From the NCBI GenBank assembly GCA_022709365.1, contig JAKLIY010000022.1:1-62335 (forward strand): a DNA stretch of 62,335 nt, read 5' to 3'. The notes under the pieces were generated by a model. It saw only the letters and a program-made list of their open reading frames with translations. It had not been told where the DNA came from and did no database searches. Source of the stretch: Pseudomonadota bacterium. Lineage in GTDB: Bacteria > Pseudomonadota > Gammaproteobacteria > Competibacterales > Competibacteraceae. Both the position numbers and the translations under genes were made by a program. Position 1 is the first letter of the stretch. The number at the start of each line of letters is the position of its first letter. Positions 36,363-45,105 of this stretch are shown here, piece by piece.

Positions 36363-36992
36363 TTAATCCCGGGCCGTAGTGAAGTCAGCATGACCGCATT
36401 GGGTCAGCAGTTGAGCCAGTTTCTTGCGGGCGTGAAACACCCGGGTTTTGACGGTATTCAGCGGGCAGTCGAGAATGGCTGCGATCTCTAAATAGGAACG
36501 ATCCTCGCCAAAGGCCAGTTCGATGACGACACGCTGCTCCAGCGACAGCCGGTCCAGCGCCCAGCCCAGCGCCTGGCCCAGTTCCCAGCTCATCACGGTG
36601 CGCTCGGGATCATGCGGCGCAACGGCCAGTGAGGTGTCGTCCTGCGCTTCGCTATCATCCAGGTTGGCGGGCGGTAAGGTGTCGAACGACACCTCGGCGG
36701 AGAATCGCTTCGCCCCCCGCAATCCTTTGAGACCCTTGTGGTGGGCGATGCCCAGCAGCCAGGTCAGCAGACGGCCCTGAGCAGGATCGAAGCGGCTGGC
36801 ATTCTGCCAGACCGCCAACATCGTATCGTTCACGGCTTCATCCACCCGTTGAGGTTGCTTCAACAACTTCATGAGGTAGCGGCCAATCCGTGGCGCGTAG
36901 CGGTCGTATAACACTTTAAAGGCTTGGCGGTCCTGACACGCCACGGCGCGCATCAACTCCAGATCGTCAGTCGCGGTTGGGGTTTCGCTCAC
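36363..36992 (-). CDS. ECF RNA polymerase sigma factor
   Basis: 209 residues with sigma-70 region 2 (LYDRYAPRIGRYLMKLL, VDEAVNDTMLAVWQNASRF) and region 4 (LSLEQRVVIELAFGEDRSYLEIAAILDCPLNTVKTRVFHARKKL). GTG start behind GGAGGAG at 36992; the longer in-frame extension is rejected. It forms an operon with its anti-sigma factor and a subtilase lipoprotein. The regulon is unknown. Confidence 0.92.
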   Translation of the reverse strand: MSETPTATDDLELMRAVACQDRQAFKVLYDRYAPRIGRYLMKLLKQPQRVDEAVNDTMLAVWQNASRFDPAQGRLLTWLLGIAHHKGLKGLRGAKRFSAEVSFDTLPPANLDDSEAQDDTSLAVAPHDPERTVMSWELGQALGWALDRLSLEQRVVIELAFGEDRSYLEIAAILDCPLNTVKTRVFHARKKLAQLLTQCGHADFTTARD

Positions 36993-37154
36993 CAGGGTTC
37001 TCCTCCGGAGGAAGATGCGCCTTTGCACACTGTTGAAGTGTGGTTGACGAATCGGGCGCTGTCCATGACTGGAAGGGCCAGCACCATGCATCTTGCACCG
37101 TTGGAAAAACCGCGTGATTTCAGCGCAATCGTGGAGATGGGCGGGGCGTAGCCG

Positions 37155-37598
37155 CTACCATTTGCTGAATTCGACCGCGATGCCTTGGCCGCCAGAGGGG
37201 AATTTCACCGGCTTCACTGTTACCCGGTGGCTGATGGGAATTCCCCCTTGCTGAATGATACGGAGTAGCTGTTTGCGCACGTCGGGCGGCACGGCCTTCG
37301 GCCAGGGTATTTTGCTGGTCCAGTTGCTTGCCGGATTCTTGGACGGCGGCGGAGCAATCAACGTGAGGTTCCGTTGCCATTCCTCATAGACGGTGTTGAG
37401 CTTTCTGACGACATCGTTGATTTGCGCCTCGAGCAGTGCTGCGACTCCCCGTGCGATCACATCGGTGATGGGACGCTGGCGCGCCGCCTGATATTCCGAC
37501 TCTAACTTCTGGAGCTGCTTTTGCAGCGATTCCGCTTGAGGCCACATACGCTCGTTCATGGCGACGACCGCCCGAAGGTAATTCTCTGGCGTACTCAT
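37155..37598 (-). CDS. Hypothetical protein, about 147 residues
   Basis: No family recognised. The N-terminal 85 residues form a strongly helical, coiled-coil-like region (PQAESLQKQLQKLESEYQ, LLEAQINDVVRKLNTVYEEW). The C-terminal part is basic and beta-like (VTVKPVKFPSGGQGIAVEFSKW). GGAG is 8 nt from ATG 37598. It is soluble, lies 46 nt after the next small hypothetical on the same strand and may share its operon. A granule-associated role was considered but has no direct support. Confidence 0.65.
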   Translation of the reverse strand: MSTPENYLRAVVAMNERMWPQAESLQKQLQKLESEYQAARQRPITDVIARGVAALLEAQINDVVRKLNTVYEEWQRNLTLIAPPPSKNPASNWTSKIPWPKAVPPDVRKQLLRIIQQGGIPISHRVTVKPVKFPSGGQGIAVEFSKW

Positions 37599-37644
37599 GA
37601 TGATCTCCATTTAGGGATTCAAAAGTTCTCAGTAGGGCAAGTCG

Positions 37645-37890
37645 TCACCGGCTGGACGAAGCCGCGTTCTGACGCCGAATGAGTTCTTTGACTTCCGCAA
37701 GCAGGATGTAGGTTGCGCGCAGGCCGGTGGCCATCTCCTCAAGACCGGCGGCCATTTTGTGTAAAACATTAGCCAGTTCTTTAGGTCCTATGCCATTTCC
37801 CATAACGCCAGGGAAGGCTGTATTGGCAGCGGCGCTGAAAAATATCTTCGCCATTTCGGTGGGTTTGCGGCGCTCAGATTCATCGCTCAT
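37645..37890 (-). CDS. Small hypothetical protein, 81 residues
   Basis: GAGGAG precedes ATG 37890. The N-terminus is charged (SDESERRKPTEMAK), the middle Gly/Ala-rich, and the C-terminal 45 residues one long amphipathic helix (ELANVLHKMAAGLEEMATGL). No family recognised. Confidence 0.6.
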   Translation of the reverse strand: MSDESERRKPTEMAKIFFSAAANTAFPGVMGNGIGPKELANVLHKMAAGLEEMATGLRATYILLAEVKELIRRQNAASSSR

Positions 37891-38138
37891 CACAAAATCT
37901 CCTCGTTATCCGGTGGACCAGTCAGTGAGGGCGTTCCTATCGACCTGCCTGACCGGCCAGGTTCGTCTAGGATTCGTTCGCTTACTGGGTAATTCCCCGG
38001 TGAACACAACAAGGTTCAAAGTGGCGAATTAAAATTATCATCAAGTGGGTGGTTAGGTGCGAGCTAACAGGGTGCGCGGCAGGCAGACGTTGCGGGCGGT
38101 ATCCACCACGGTAAGATTGCCGGCGGCGCGCACCGCGC

Positions 38139-38555
38139 TTACCGCTGCCGGTAGGATGGTTGGGAGTCTCGGGAATGGTGCGGAAGCGTCAGCATCGGGT
38201 CCTGGTGAGAGGAATAACCCTCTTTCCGGGCTTCGCGCTGTTGCCGCTCCCGCGCCTTGCGAGCGTCTCTTTGTTGCGCTTCACGGGCTTTGCGAGCATC
38301 CCTTTGCTGCGCTTCGCGGGTTTTATAGGCTTCGCGCTCGCGTTCTTCACGGGCTTTGCGAGCGTCCCTTTGCTGCGCTTCGCGGGTTTTGTTGGCTTCG
38401 CGCTCGCGTTCTTCACGGGCCTTGCGAGCGTCCCTTTGCTGCGGTTCCCAGGATTTGCGTGTTTCACGAGTATGGTCTTCGTCGGCGCGAACCAACAGGG
38501 TCGGTCCAGCCAGCATTGCCACCGTCGTGGCGATTATCAGCAGCGTCTTGATCAT
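38139..38555 (-). CDS. Exported protein with tandem Arg/Glu/Lys repeats
   Basis: 138 residues. A signal peptide (MIKTLLIIATTVAMLAGPTLLVRA) precedes about 80 residues of tandem repeats built from REAQQRDARKA and REEREREA/NKT units: two longer and two shorter copies, predicted to form one long, charged helix. The underlying DNA is a tandem repeat (about 38265-38450). The C-terminus is His/Ser-rich. Function unknown; such repeats may bind nucleic acid, polyphosphate or the wall. Confidence 0.7.
   Translation of the reverse strand: MIKTLLIIATTVAMLAGPTLLVRADEDHTRETRKSWEPQQRDARKAREEREREANKTREAQQRDARKAREEREREAYKTREAQQRDARKAREAQQRDARKARERQQREARKEGYSSHQDPMLTLPHHSRDSQPSYRQR
38265..38450. repeat. Tandem coding repeat in the charged exported protein
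   Basis: Units of about 27-63 bp are nearly identical between copies (for example the segment encoding AQQRDARKARE). Prone to expansion or contraction in steps that keep the frame. Confidence 0.75.
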
Positions 38556-38885
38556 CGAGAAATCCTCAGTCAGGCCTATGAGGATGCACCTTATCTAGCC
38601 CTGCCTGAACCGGGCTTGAATGATGGGGACGGGTGGACCGCGCACCGCAAGGTCATGCGATTTACGCTGGAATAAAATTCGTGGTATCACGACTGATACG
38701 CTGCGGTACCTGCCAGGGATCGACTATATGCTTGGCAATCGGGGGAACGCACAGCTCCAGGCCTACAAGTTGAAGTAGGGGGCACTGCAGAAAACGGCAA
38801 AATCCACGCTGCGTTAGCTGCGCAAACAGCGGGTAGCAGCGGGATCTCTGACTACAGGTTGCCTGGTTTTAAATCCCGTTGAATC
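38556..38885. other. Intergenic region without an identified gene
   Basis: 330 bp between two minus-strand exported-protein genes. A plus-strand frame ends here (to 38675) with a coding-looking tail (QAYEDAPYLALPEPGLNDGD), but its upstream part is antisense to the charged repeat protein, so I leave it uncalled. It may be a remnant. The promoter of the charged-repeat gene should lie at its left end. Confidence 0.4.
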
Positions 38886-39476
38886 TTATGGGCTTGGCGG
38901 CTGGTAATCCGGTACTCGATTGCGAATCGGCGGTAAGGTGTGCAGATACTGAAACATCGCCCGCAAGTCGTCCTCGGTCAGATGCGACAAGGCTGGCCAC
39001 GGCATGGGCGGCATGATCAGTCGGGCGACGCCCACATGTTTACCGGTTTTTATCGCTCGCACAAAGTCCTCGGTTTTCCAGCGACCTAGCCCGGTGTCCG
39101 GGTCCGGAGTTAGATTACTGGCGTAAGTGATCCCCCAGGGACCGGCAAAGGCGGTATTGGTGGCGGCGCCGAACCAAGTCCAAGACGCATCCGCCTTGGG
39201 CGGCGGCGACAACTGGACGTTTTCCGGGTGGCCGGACAAGGCCCGTGACAAGTCCGGCACTGGGCCGTGGGGTCCCGGTTTGAGCGGCGTATGGCAATCC
39301 GCACAGCCAAAGGCGGTCACCAGATAAGCTCCGCGCGCCGTTAAATCCGCATCGACAGACGCCGCCCAGACCGGGAGTCCGCTACTCCCGCCCCACAGGA
39401 TTAAACTGACCGCGCCCAGCCTCCTCAACGAGGACCAGGTGATGATCACAGACGATAATGCAGGGTGTGTTTTCAT
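38886..39476 (-). CDS. Monoheme cytochrome c
   Basis: 196 residues with a signal peptide (cleavage near WAA-SVDA). Heme motif CADCHTP follows LVTAFG, and a likely distal methionine lies in LIMPPMPWPALSHLTEDDL, with the class I tail LRAMFQYLHTLPPI. Members of this group serve as electron-transfer subunits of periplasmic dehydrogenases, usually with CxxCH near the N-terminus as here. Its ATG overlaps a 40-codon upstream ORF (ATGA). Confidence 0.88.
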   Translation of the reverse strand: MKTHPALSSVIITWSSLRRLGAVSLILWGGSSGLPVWAASVDADLTARGAYLVTAFGCADCHTPLKPGPHGPVPDLSRALSGHPENVQLSPPPKADASWTWFGAATNTAFAGPWGITYASNLTPDPDTGLGRWKTEDFVRAIKTGKHVGVARLIMPPMPWPALSHLTEDDLRAMFQYLHTLPPIRNRVPDYQPPSP

Positions 39477-39595
39477 GATGCATCTCCACGATAGATCGGC
39501 AGTACTCCCACTCCTGGATACGCTTTCCTTAGCGAATTCAAGTGTAGATCATCAAGGGTCGCCAAGGATCGGTCAGTAATAACAATCTTCTGCAT
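39473..39595 (-). CDS. Small ORF coupled to the cytochrome c gene
   Basis: 40 codons (MQKIVITDRSLATLDDLHLN...). Its TGA overlaps the cytochrome ATG. It lies 13 nt after the PlcP-like gene, on the same strand. No family recognised; ribosome site weak. It could be a coupling leader or a small protein. Confidence 0.4.
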   Translation of the reverse strand: MQKIVITDRSLATLDDLHLNSLRKAYPGVGVLPIYRGDAS

Positions 39596-39608
39596 CAGAT
39601 AACGGTTC

Positions 39609-40424
39609 TCAACCCGCCGCCCAACCCGGTGCTGGAGCAGTCTCCGGTAAAATGTGCGGTTCACGGGCGATGATTGCCGCCTGTTGCGCGGTCCAGCACA
39701 GGATTTCCAGCGCGCCGTCGGGACGCTCCACCAAAGCGGTGCAGCTTTCCACCCAGTCGCCGTCATTGCAGTACAGCACACCATGAATATCGCGCAGGGC
39801 GGCGTGATGAATATGGCCGCAGATCACCCCGTCCAGACCCCGCCGCGCCGCTTCATGGGCCACCGCCGCTTCAAAGCGGGCAATGTAGGCGGCAGCCCGG
39901 CCAATGCGCTGTTTGAGAAAGCTGGACAGCGACCAGTAAGGATGATTCCAGCGCCGCCGCCAGCGGTTATACCAGCGGTTGGCGAATAGCAGCAGATCGT
40001 AGGCGCCATCGCCCAGCCAGTTCAGCAGCGGCCCGCCGCAGCGTACCGCCGAATCGCAGTCATCGCCGTGCGTGACCAGAAAGCGGCGACCATCCGCCGT
40101 GCAGTGAATGATTTCCGGGACGATCTCGATGCCGCCTACGGACAGGCCCAGATAGTCGCGGGCCGCTTCATCGTGATTGCCCGGCACATACCACACTCGG
40201 ACGCCGGCTTGCGCCTTGGCCAGAATCGCCTTGAGTACCTCGCCGTGCGCCGCCGGCCAGCGCCCACCCTTTTGCAGGTTCCAGAAGTCGATCAGATCGC
40301 CCACCAGATAGAGCTGTTCGCATTCGCACTGGCGCAGAAAGTCGAGGAGGAATTCGGCCTTGCATTCCTTGAAACCGAGATGGACATCGGAAATCCACAG
40401 GGAACGGCAATGGAGAGGAGCCAT
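39609..40424 (-). CDS. plcP: PlcP/LpxH-like metallophosphoesterase
   Basis: 271 residues, calcineurin-like fold with the five metal motifs: SDVHLGF, LVGDLIDFWNL, VPGNHDE, THGDDCD and CGHIHHA. By sequence alone it would be called UDP-2,3-diacylglucosamine diphosphatase. However, it lies 9 nt after btaB in one operon with btaA, the arrangement known for PlcP, a phospholipase C that strips phospholipid headgroups to diacylglycerol under phosphate starvation. The diacylglycerol is then the substrate of BtaA. PlcP is therefore preferred, but LpxH2-type activity is not excluded. Confidence 0.8.
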   Translation of the reverse strand: MAPLHCRSLWISDVHLGFKECKAEFLLDFLRQCECEQLYLVGDLIDFWNLQKGGRWPAAHGEVLKAILAKAQAGVRVWYVPGNHDEAARDYLGLSVGGIEIVPEIIHCTADGRRFLVTHGDDCDSAVRCGGPLLNWLGDGAYDLLLFANRWYNRWRRRWNHPYWSLSSFLKQRIGRAAAYIARFEAAVAHEAARRGLDGVICGHIHHAALRDIHGVLYCNDGDWVESCTALVERPDGALEILCWTAQQAAIIAREPHILPETAPAPGWAAG

Positions 40425-40433
40425 GAGATGAAC

Positions 40434-41102
40434 CTACTCGTCGCGTTTTTGCCCGATGAAGCGGAAATAGCGCCACAAACCGCCATAGACTGCGCTGGTG
40501 GTCTGGAGCAACGGCGCGCAGTGCGCGTTCAGATTAGGCAGCAAATGCCCGTTCATCCGCACATGGTTGACCGCCATCCAGCGCTGGAAGATCGGGAACC
40601 GCGTGTCGTGAAAATCCACCACCGCCAGCCGCCCGCCCGGACGTAAATCCCGCAGCGCGGAGTCCAGCACCTGACGCCAGCCGGGATTGATCATCGACAG
40701 GCAGTAGGAAAAGACGATCAGATCGAAGGCCGGTTCCGGGGACAGGGGCCGGTCATAGCGCTGTTGCCGCAGAGTGACCGGCATGGGGCGCTTTGCCAGC
40801 TTGCGCTGCGCCCGCGCCAGCATGTCCGCCGACAAATCCAGACCGGTCAGCTCGGCGTCGGGAAACTGGCGGGTTAACCGGAGCAGGTTGTCGCCGGTGC
40901 CGCAGCCGATTTCGAGAATATGGCGCGGCGGGTCGGGAAGTTGTGCGGCAGAGCCAATCAGCGCTGCCCGCCCGAACAAGAAACTCCAACGGGTGGCGTC
41001 ATACAACCGGGCGTGCCAGCGGTAATAGCGGGTCAGGGCAGCAGCATTGTCGGCAGCCGCTTCGGTGGAGTTCACGCAAACCGTGTCGTTCGGCCCGGTC
41101 AT
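40434..41102 (-). CDS. btaB: Betaine-lipid N-methyltransferase BtaB
   Basis: 222 residues, class I SAM-dependent methyltransferase: motif I ILEIGCGTGDNLL, acidic loop TGLDLSADML. The N-terminal YYRWHARLYDATRWSFLFGR is characteristic of BtaB. It adds three methyl groups to diacylglyceryl-homoserine, giving the betaine lipid DGTS. Its start overlaps the btaA stop by 4 nt. Confidence 0.92.
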   Translation of the reverse strand: MTGPNDTVCVNSTEAAADNAAALTRYYRWHARLYDATRWSFLFGRAALIGSAAQLPDPPRHILEIGCGTGDNLLRLTRQFPDAELTGLDLSADMLARAQRKLAKRPMPVTLRQQRYDRPLSPEPAFDLIVFSYCLSMINPGWRQVLDSALRDLRPGGRLAVVDFHDTRFPIFQRWMAVNHVRMNGHLLPNLNAHCAPLLQTTSAVYGGLWRYFRFIGQKRDE

Positions 41103-42274
41103 AACACCTCCGCGAAATGCAGGCTGCCATAAGTGCCGACCCGATCCTGACGATGCAGCGGTTCGGTCACATCCGGGAAGAACCGCAGCGCCCGGCGGGT
41201 CCAGTCCGGCAGGAAGTCGAGATGGTCACTGGCGGAACGCAACAGGATGCGGCTGCCGGGCGCGCTGTTGTCCAGAATCAACCGCCATTCTTCGGCCAGC
41301 GCCTGGGGCTGATGCCAGGCCAGCCAGTCCTGATGGTCGAGCAACACAAAGTGGCTGTAGGGGCCGGGATGCTGGCGCAGGAAATCGCTGACCGTGGCGT
41401 TGTGGGTATGCACCCGGTCGCGATGGGCGCGCAGCAGGGCGAAATTTTCTTCCCGGAGATAGTTGGGGCAACATTGTCCGGTGTAGGCGCCGGTCAGATA
41501 GGCCCGCCAGAAGTAGTTGTCGTCAATCAGCACTTCGGTCAGGACATGGCGCAGCTTGTCGCTGATGTAGCCGATGATGCCGCCGGGATATTGTTGTTGA
41601 ATCAGCCGGATTTGTGGACGCGGCACGCCCAGCATGGCCAAGGCGGTCGGTTGCCGCAGCAGCCAGGTGCTGAATCGGCCCCAGAGCGCCGGTTCGATCC
41701 GCTCATAGAGGAGGCGCTGTTCCGCCAAATTCCGGGCGTCCAGCAGATCGAACAGGTATTCGCGCAGCTTGCGTCCCGATTTAAGCAATTGGCGGCTGAC
41801 CAGCCAGGCCACCGCGCCGCAGGTGCCGTGATAGTAGAACGAGCGCTTGCGGTTGGCGGCGTCGAAGTAGGCGATTTTCTTGTCCCAGAACGCCACCGCA
41901 TACGGGGGAAGTTGGGGACGCACACTTTGATACAGCGCGTGAAATTGCGGATGCGCGCCCTGGCGGAACATCTGTTCCAGGTCGCCAAAATCACCGCGTT
42001 CGATCAGCGCCAGCTTGAGTTGCAACAGGGCGTTTTGCCGGGGATTCACATCGACGGCGTGAATCGCCGCCGGCGCGTCCAGCAGGTAGTCCAGCGCATT
42101 GCAACCGGCGCTGGTCAACACCACGACCTGACTGTGCTGATCCAGACCCAGCAATTGCCGGTCGATCCGGGGATCTTCCCAGCACATGTTGTAGATCAGA
42201 TAACGCTGGTGAATCGTTTTAAACAGTAGATCGTGGGCGCGATTGCCGAGTTGGATGCCGAGTTGTTTGACCAT
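41099..42274 (-). CDS. btaA: SAM:diacylglycerol 3-amino-3-carboxypropyltransferase BtaA (DUF3419)
   Basis: About 391 residues. The family signature HQRYLIYNMCWEDPRID is followed by a SAM-binding region (LTSAGCNALDYLL, then AVDVNPRQNALLQLK). It transfers the homoserine moiety of SAM to diacylglycerol, the first step of DGTS synthesis. Start 42274 (AAGGCGG upstream) fits the family N-terminus better than 35 codons earlier. It is the first gene of btaA-btaB-plcP; promoter region shared divergently with the YihY gene. Confidence 0.93.
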   Translation of the reverse strand: MVKQLGIQLGNRAHDLLFKTIHQRYLIYNMCWEDPRIDRQLLGLDQHSQVVVLTSAGCNALDYLLDAPAAIHAVDVNPRQNALLQLKLALIERGDFGDLEQMFRQGAHPQFHALYQSVRPQLPPYAVAFWDKKIAYFDAANRKRSFYYHGTCGAVAWLVSRQLLKSGRKLREYLFDLLDARNLAEQRLLYERIEPALWGRFSTWLLRQPTALAMLGVPRPQIRLIQQQYPGGIIGYISDKLRHVLTEVLIDDNYFWRAYLTGAYTGQCCPNYLREENFALLRAHRDRVHTHNATVSDFLRQHPGPYSHFVLLDHQDWLAWHQPQALAEEWRLILDNSAPGSRILLRSASDHLDFLPDWTRRALRFFPDVTEPLHRQDRVGTYGSLHFAEVL

Positions 42275-42483
42275 GCCGCCTTGAGCCAAGTTGGGATAGG
42301 AACTGGTGAGAAAGCATGGAGGGAAATGGTAAAAGAATGATGACGCTGCGATGACCGTTTGGCGCATGATGCGCACCATCCGGGTTGGGGTAGGGTGAAA
42401 ACGCTAACAAGTAGAGTACCGTGCTATCTTTCGGAAAATCGCCTGATCCTGCAAAAATCTCAACGTATTGAGGACGCCTTACC

Positions 42484-43383
42484 ATGGGGTTCAAAGATCT
42501 TTACCGATGGCTTCGCTATCCATTGACCTTCGCCAGGCAAGTCTTTCAGCGCTTCCAGGCGAATCAGGGAACCTTACTGGCCGGGGCGATTGCCTATAAC
42601 GCATTGCTGTCACTGATTCCCCTGGTGATCCTGTTGCTGGTGGCCCTGTCCCAAGTGGTGAGCGAAGCCCAATTATTGGAGGTGCTGCATCGTTATCTGG
42701 AGCAGTTGATGCCGAGCAAATCGGACCTTATTTTAAGGCAAGTGCAGCAGTTTCTGGAGCATCGGCGGGTTCTTGGCTGGACCATGGCGGGAACGCTGCT
42801 GGTTTTCAGCGCCGCCGCCTTTGGCGTGCTGCAAAACGCCATGAAGGTGATCTTTGCCCATCGGGACAAGGTCCATGCACGGGGCATGGTCACTGCCCTG
42901 CTGCTGCCTTATCTCTATGTGCTGCTGGTCGGTTTTGGGCTGTTGACGATCACCCTGCTCAATGGCGTGTTACAGACTTGGGCGACCAGCGATATTCGTC
43001 TGTTCAGTTGGGAATGGTCGCCTAACAAAATGATCATCAATATTTTTTACGTCATCGGTCCGCTGAGTCAAATTGGGGGACTGACACTGATTTACATGCT
43101 GATGCCGGTAGGCCGATTGCCGTGGCGACATGCCCTGATCGGCAGCATTGCCGCGTCTTTGCTGTGGGAAGGGACGCGCTACGTGCTGGCGTGGTATTTC
43201 GCCAACCTGTCCTCGGTCAACGCGATTTATGGTTCGCTGGCCGGCGTCATTATCGTCTTGATGACCTTGTACGCGATCAGTCTCATCATCCTGCTGGGTG
43301 CGCAGGTCATCGCCGAGTACGAGCGGCAGTTGCCCGAATTCAGCGGGACGGCGACTCCACAGAACGAGCGTTCTACCAGTTGA
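42484..43383 (+). CDS. YihY/BrkB-family inner-membrane protein
   Basis: 299 residues with multiple membrane helices; the family features GTLLAGAIAYNALLSLIPLV and ASLLWEGTRYVLAWYFANL are present. Proteins of this family have been linked to envelope processes; recent work on YhjD/YihY-type proteins associates them with phospholipid or LPS transport. TGAGGA lies ahead of the ATG. Divergent from btaA, and its stop overlaps the facing acyltransferase gene by 11 nt. A role in moving the unusual lipids made here is conjecture. Confidence 0.85.
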   Translation: MGFKDLYRWLRYPLTFARQVFQRFQANQGTLLAGAIAYNALLSLIPLVILLLVALSQVVSEAQLLEVLHRYLEQLMPSKSDLILRQVQQFLEHRRVLGWTMAGTLLVFSAAAFGVLQNAMKVIFAHRDKVHARGMVTALLLPYLYVLLVGFGLLTITLLNGVLQTWATSDIRLFSWEWSPNKMIINIFYVIGPLSQIGGLTLIYMLMPVGRLPWRHALIGSIAASLLWEGTRYVLAWYFANLSSVNAIYGSLAGVIIVLMTLYAISLIILLGAQVIAEYERQLPEFSGTATPQNERSTS

Positions 43384-44236
43384 AACCTTGGATGATGGGG
43401 TGAACCGCGACCGGGATCGTATCGTGCAACGTGACCCGTTCGCTAATCTCGGCTTGGGTCAACCGGGCCAGCGCATCGCGGGAAGGATGTGGCGCGGTGT
43501 AGACCGATGCAAAATGCAGTTCGGCAACGATGTCCGATTCACCCAGCAATTGCCACAGGTGCGGTAACAGGGCGTCGTCATCGACGAAGGGAACCTTTGG
43601 ATGGACGCCGGCGGGATGGGGATAGCGCAGGGCGATAGCCTGCACCGGACAGCGGGCCAGGATCGCCGCCTGAAACAGGCGGGGAAAAAACCGCCGCACA
43701 GTTTCCCCGGTCGTCGAGGTGCCTTCCGGAAACACCAGTACCCGTTCGCCTTGCCGCAAGCGCCAAACCAGTTGTTCCATCGCTTCACCGGCGCCATTTT
43801 CACCGCCGCGACGGATGAAAGCGGTTCCGGCTCGCTGGCACAGCCAGCCGAATAACGGCCAGTGGGCGACCTCCTGCTTGGCGAGAAAGTGCGTCGGGCA
43901 AACTGCCGCAATGCAGAAGATGTCCAGCCAGGAAATATGGTTAGCCACGAACAGCGCAGAGCTGGAATACAGCGTCCCCTGGGTTTGCAGGCGCACCCCC
44001 AGAATCCGGCACAGACCCCGACTCCACCAGGTCAGCGGTCGGGTAGAAACGTAGCGGCGGCGCCGACCCGGCCCCAGCGCAGCGGCGATCAACACGCCCG
44101 CCAGAATGTGCAGAGCCAGCAACGGCATTCGCACACTGCGCCGGCCCGCACGGGCCAGGCGTTGCCGGTAACCGCTGGCGAACTGCGCCCGTTGGTGGGG
44201 CCGGGAGTGAGGGGCGTGGCGGTGAGATGAACGCAT
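43373..44236 (-). CDS. olsA: 1-acyl-sn-glycerol-3-phosphate acyltransferase-type, probably OlsA
   Basis: About 287 residues. The PlsC-type acyltransferase domain has catalytic N-H-x4-D (VANHISWLD) and the acceptor-site FPEGTSTTG. The ATG at 44236 overlaps the OlsB stop (TAATG). In ornithine-lipid synthesis OlsA adds the second, ester-linked fatty acid to lyso-ornithine lipid made by OlsB, so pairing with olsB supports OlsA rather than housekeeping PlsC. Confidence 0.88.
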   Translation of the reverse strand: MRSSHRHAPHSRPHQRAQFASGYRQRLARAGRRSVRMPLLALHILAGVLIAAALGPGRRRRYVSTRPLTWWSRGLCRILGVRLQTQGTLYSSSALFVANHISWLDIFCIAAVCPTHFLAKQEVAHWPLFGWLCQRAGTAFIRRGGENGAGEAMEQLVWRLRQGERVLVFPEGTSTTGETVRRFFPRLFQAAILARCPVQAIALRYPHPAGVHPKVPFVDDDALLPHLWQLLGESDIVAELHFASVYTAPHPSRDALARLTQAEISERVTLHDTIPVAVHPIIQGFNW

Positions 44237-45042
44237 TACTGGTCGCGATCCAGGAAATGCCGGGCGTAGCGTCGCTCGATGTGATGCGTGGACAACAGGA
44301 TGAACACATCGGCCACCTGGAAATCCGGATCGAGGCAGGGTTCTCCGCCGATCTGCGCGCCCAGCCGCAGATATGCTTTCAACAACGGCGGCACGGCACA
44401 ACGTCGTGGCGCCAGGCCATCGCGGCGCGGCACGGGCAGATGGGGCTTGACCCGCAGCGACTCTGGAACCAGGCTGCGTCGCGCCAGTTCCGCATATAAC
44501 GCCTGCGCTTCCAGACCGTTCTCGCCCAAGGGAATGCTGGCGCAGCCGATCAGGTAGTCGATGCGTTGCTCGGCGATGAACGCAGCTAACCCTGACCAAA
44601 GCGCGCTGATGGTCGGGCCATTGCGGTAGTCAGCGCGGACGCAGGTGCGGCCAATTTCCATGAACCGTCCCGGCAGGGCCAGCACCGGAGCCAGATCAAA
44701 CTCGGTTTGTGAGTAGAAACCGCCCACCCGCCGCGCTGCTTGGGCGGTGAGGATGCGGGTGCAACCCACCACTTGATCCAGCGCGTCGCGCACGATCAGG
44801 TGCTGGCAATACTGATCAAAGCGGTCGTGGTCGAGGTGGGGAATCCGGTTATGCAACCGTGCGCCCATTTCCCCGGCGAAAATCTCATAGCGCAAGCGCT
44901 GCGCCGCCTGGATTTCTTCGCGGGACCGGGCCAGTTCCACGCGAAGGGATCGCGCTTCGGCAGCGGGCAACAGGGCCGTTGCGGGAAAAGCGCGGGCGAA
45001 GTCGGTGATCACCAGTGATTCGTTGCTCAAGGCAGCCTCCAC
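44236..45042 (-). CDS. olsB: Ornithine N-acyltransferase OlsB
   Basis: 268 residues, GNAT-fold N-acyltransferase of the OlsB/hemolysin-like family. It contains AAQRLRYEIFAGEMGARL, MEIGRTCVRADYRNGPTI and YLIGCASIPL. It forms lyso-ornithine lipid from ornithine and 3-hydroxyacyl-ACP. Coupled to olsA. Ornithine lipids are phosphorus-free membrane lipids, often raised under phosphate limitation. Confidence 0.9.
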   Translation of the reverse strand: MEAALSNESLVITDFARAFPATALLPAAEARSLRVELARSREEIQAAQRLRYEIFAGEMGARLHNRIPHLDHDRFDQYCQHLIVRDALDQVVGCTRILTAQAARRVGGFYSQTEFDLAPVLALPGRFMEIGRTCVRADYRNGPTISALWSGLAAFIAEQRIDYLIGCASIPLGENGLEAQALYAELARRSLVPESLRVKPHLPVPRRDGLAPRRCAVPPLLKAYLRLGAQIGGEPCLDPDFQVADVFILLSTHHIERRYARHFLDRDQ

Positions 45043-45105
45043 AGAGAACCTTTCAAGATGCGACGCAGGTTAAAAACGCCACATTGCAGCTTGTTGAACA
45101 GAAGG

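Noticed and set aside
36993..37091. N-terminal extension of the ECF sigma factor
   Set aside because: GGAGGAG is correctly spaced for GTG 36992; the upstream residues are not sigma-like.
38160..38675. 171-codon plus-strand frame opposite the charged-repeat protein
   Set aside because: Low-complexity antisense of the repeat; the opposite strand has a signal peptide and ribosome site. Its tail beyond 38556 may be a relic but is unassigned.
39609..40424. Call as housekeeping lpxH (lipid A biosynthesis)
   Set aside because: The operon with btaA/btaB favours PlcP; kept only as an alternative.
43373..44599. Longer 408-codon version of the OlsA-like acyltransferase
   Set aside because: The first 121 codons overlap olsB and have shadow-type composition; ATG 44236 overlaps the olsB stop and fits the family.
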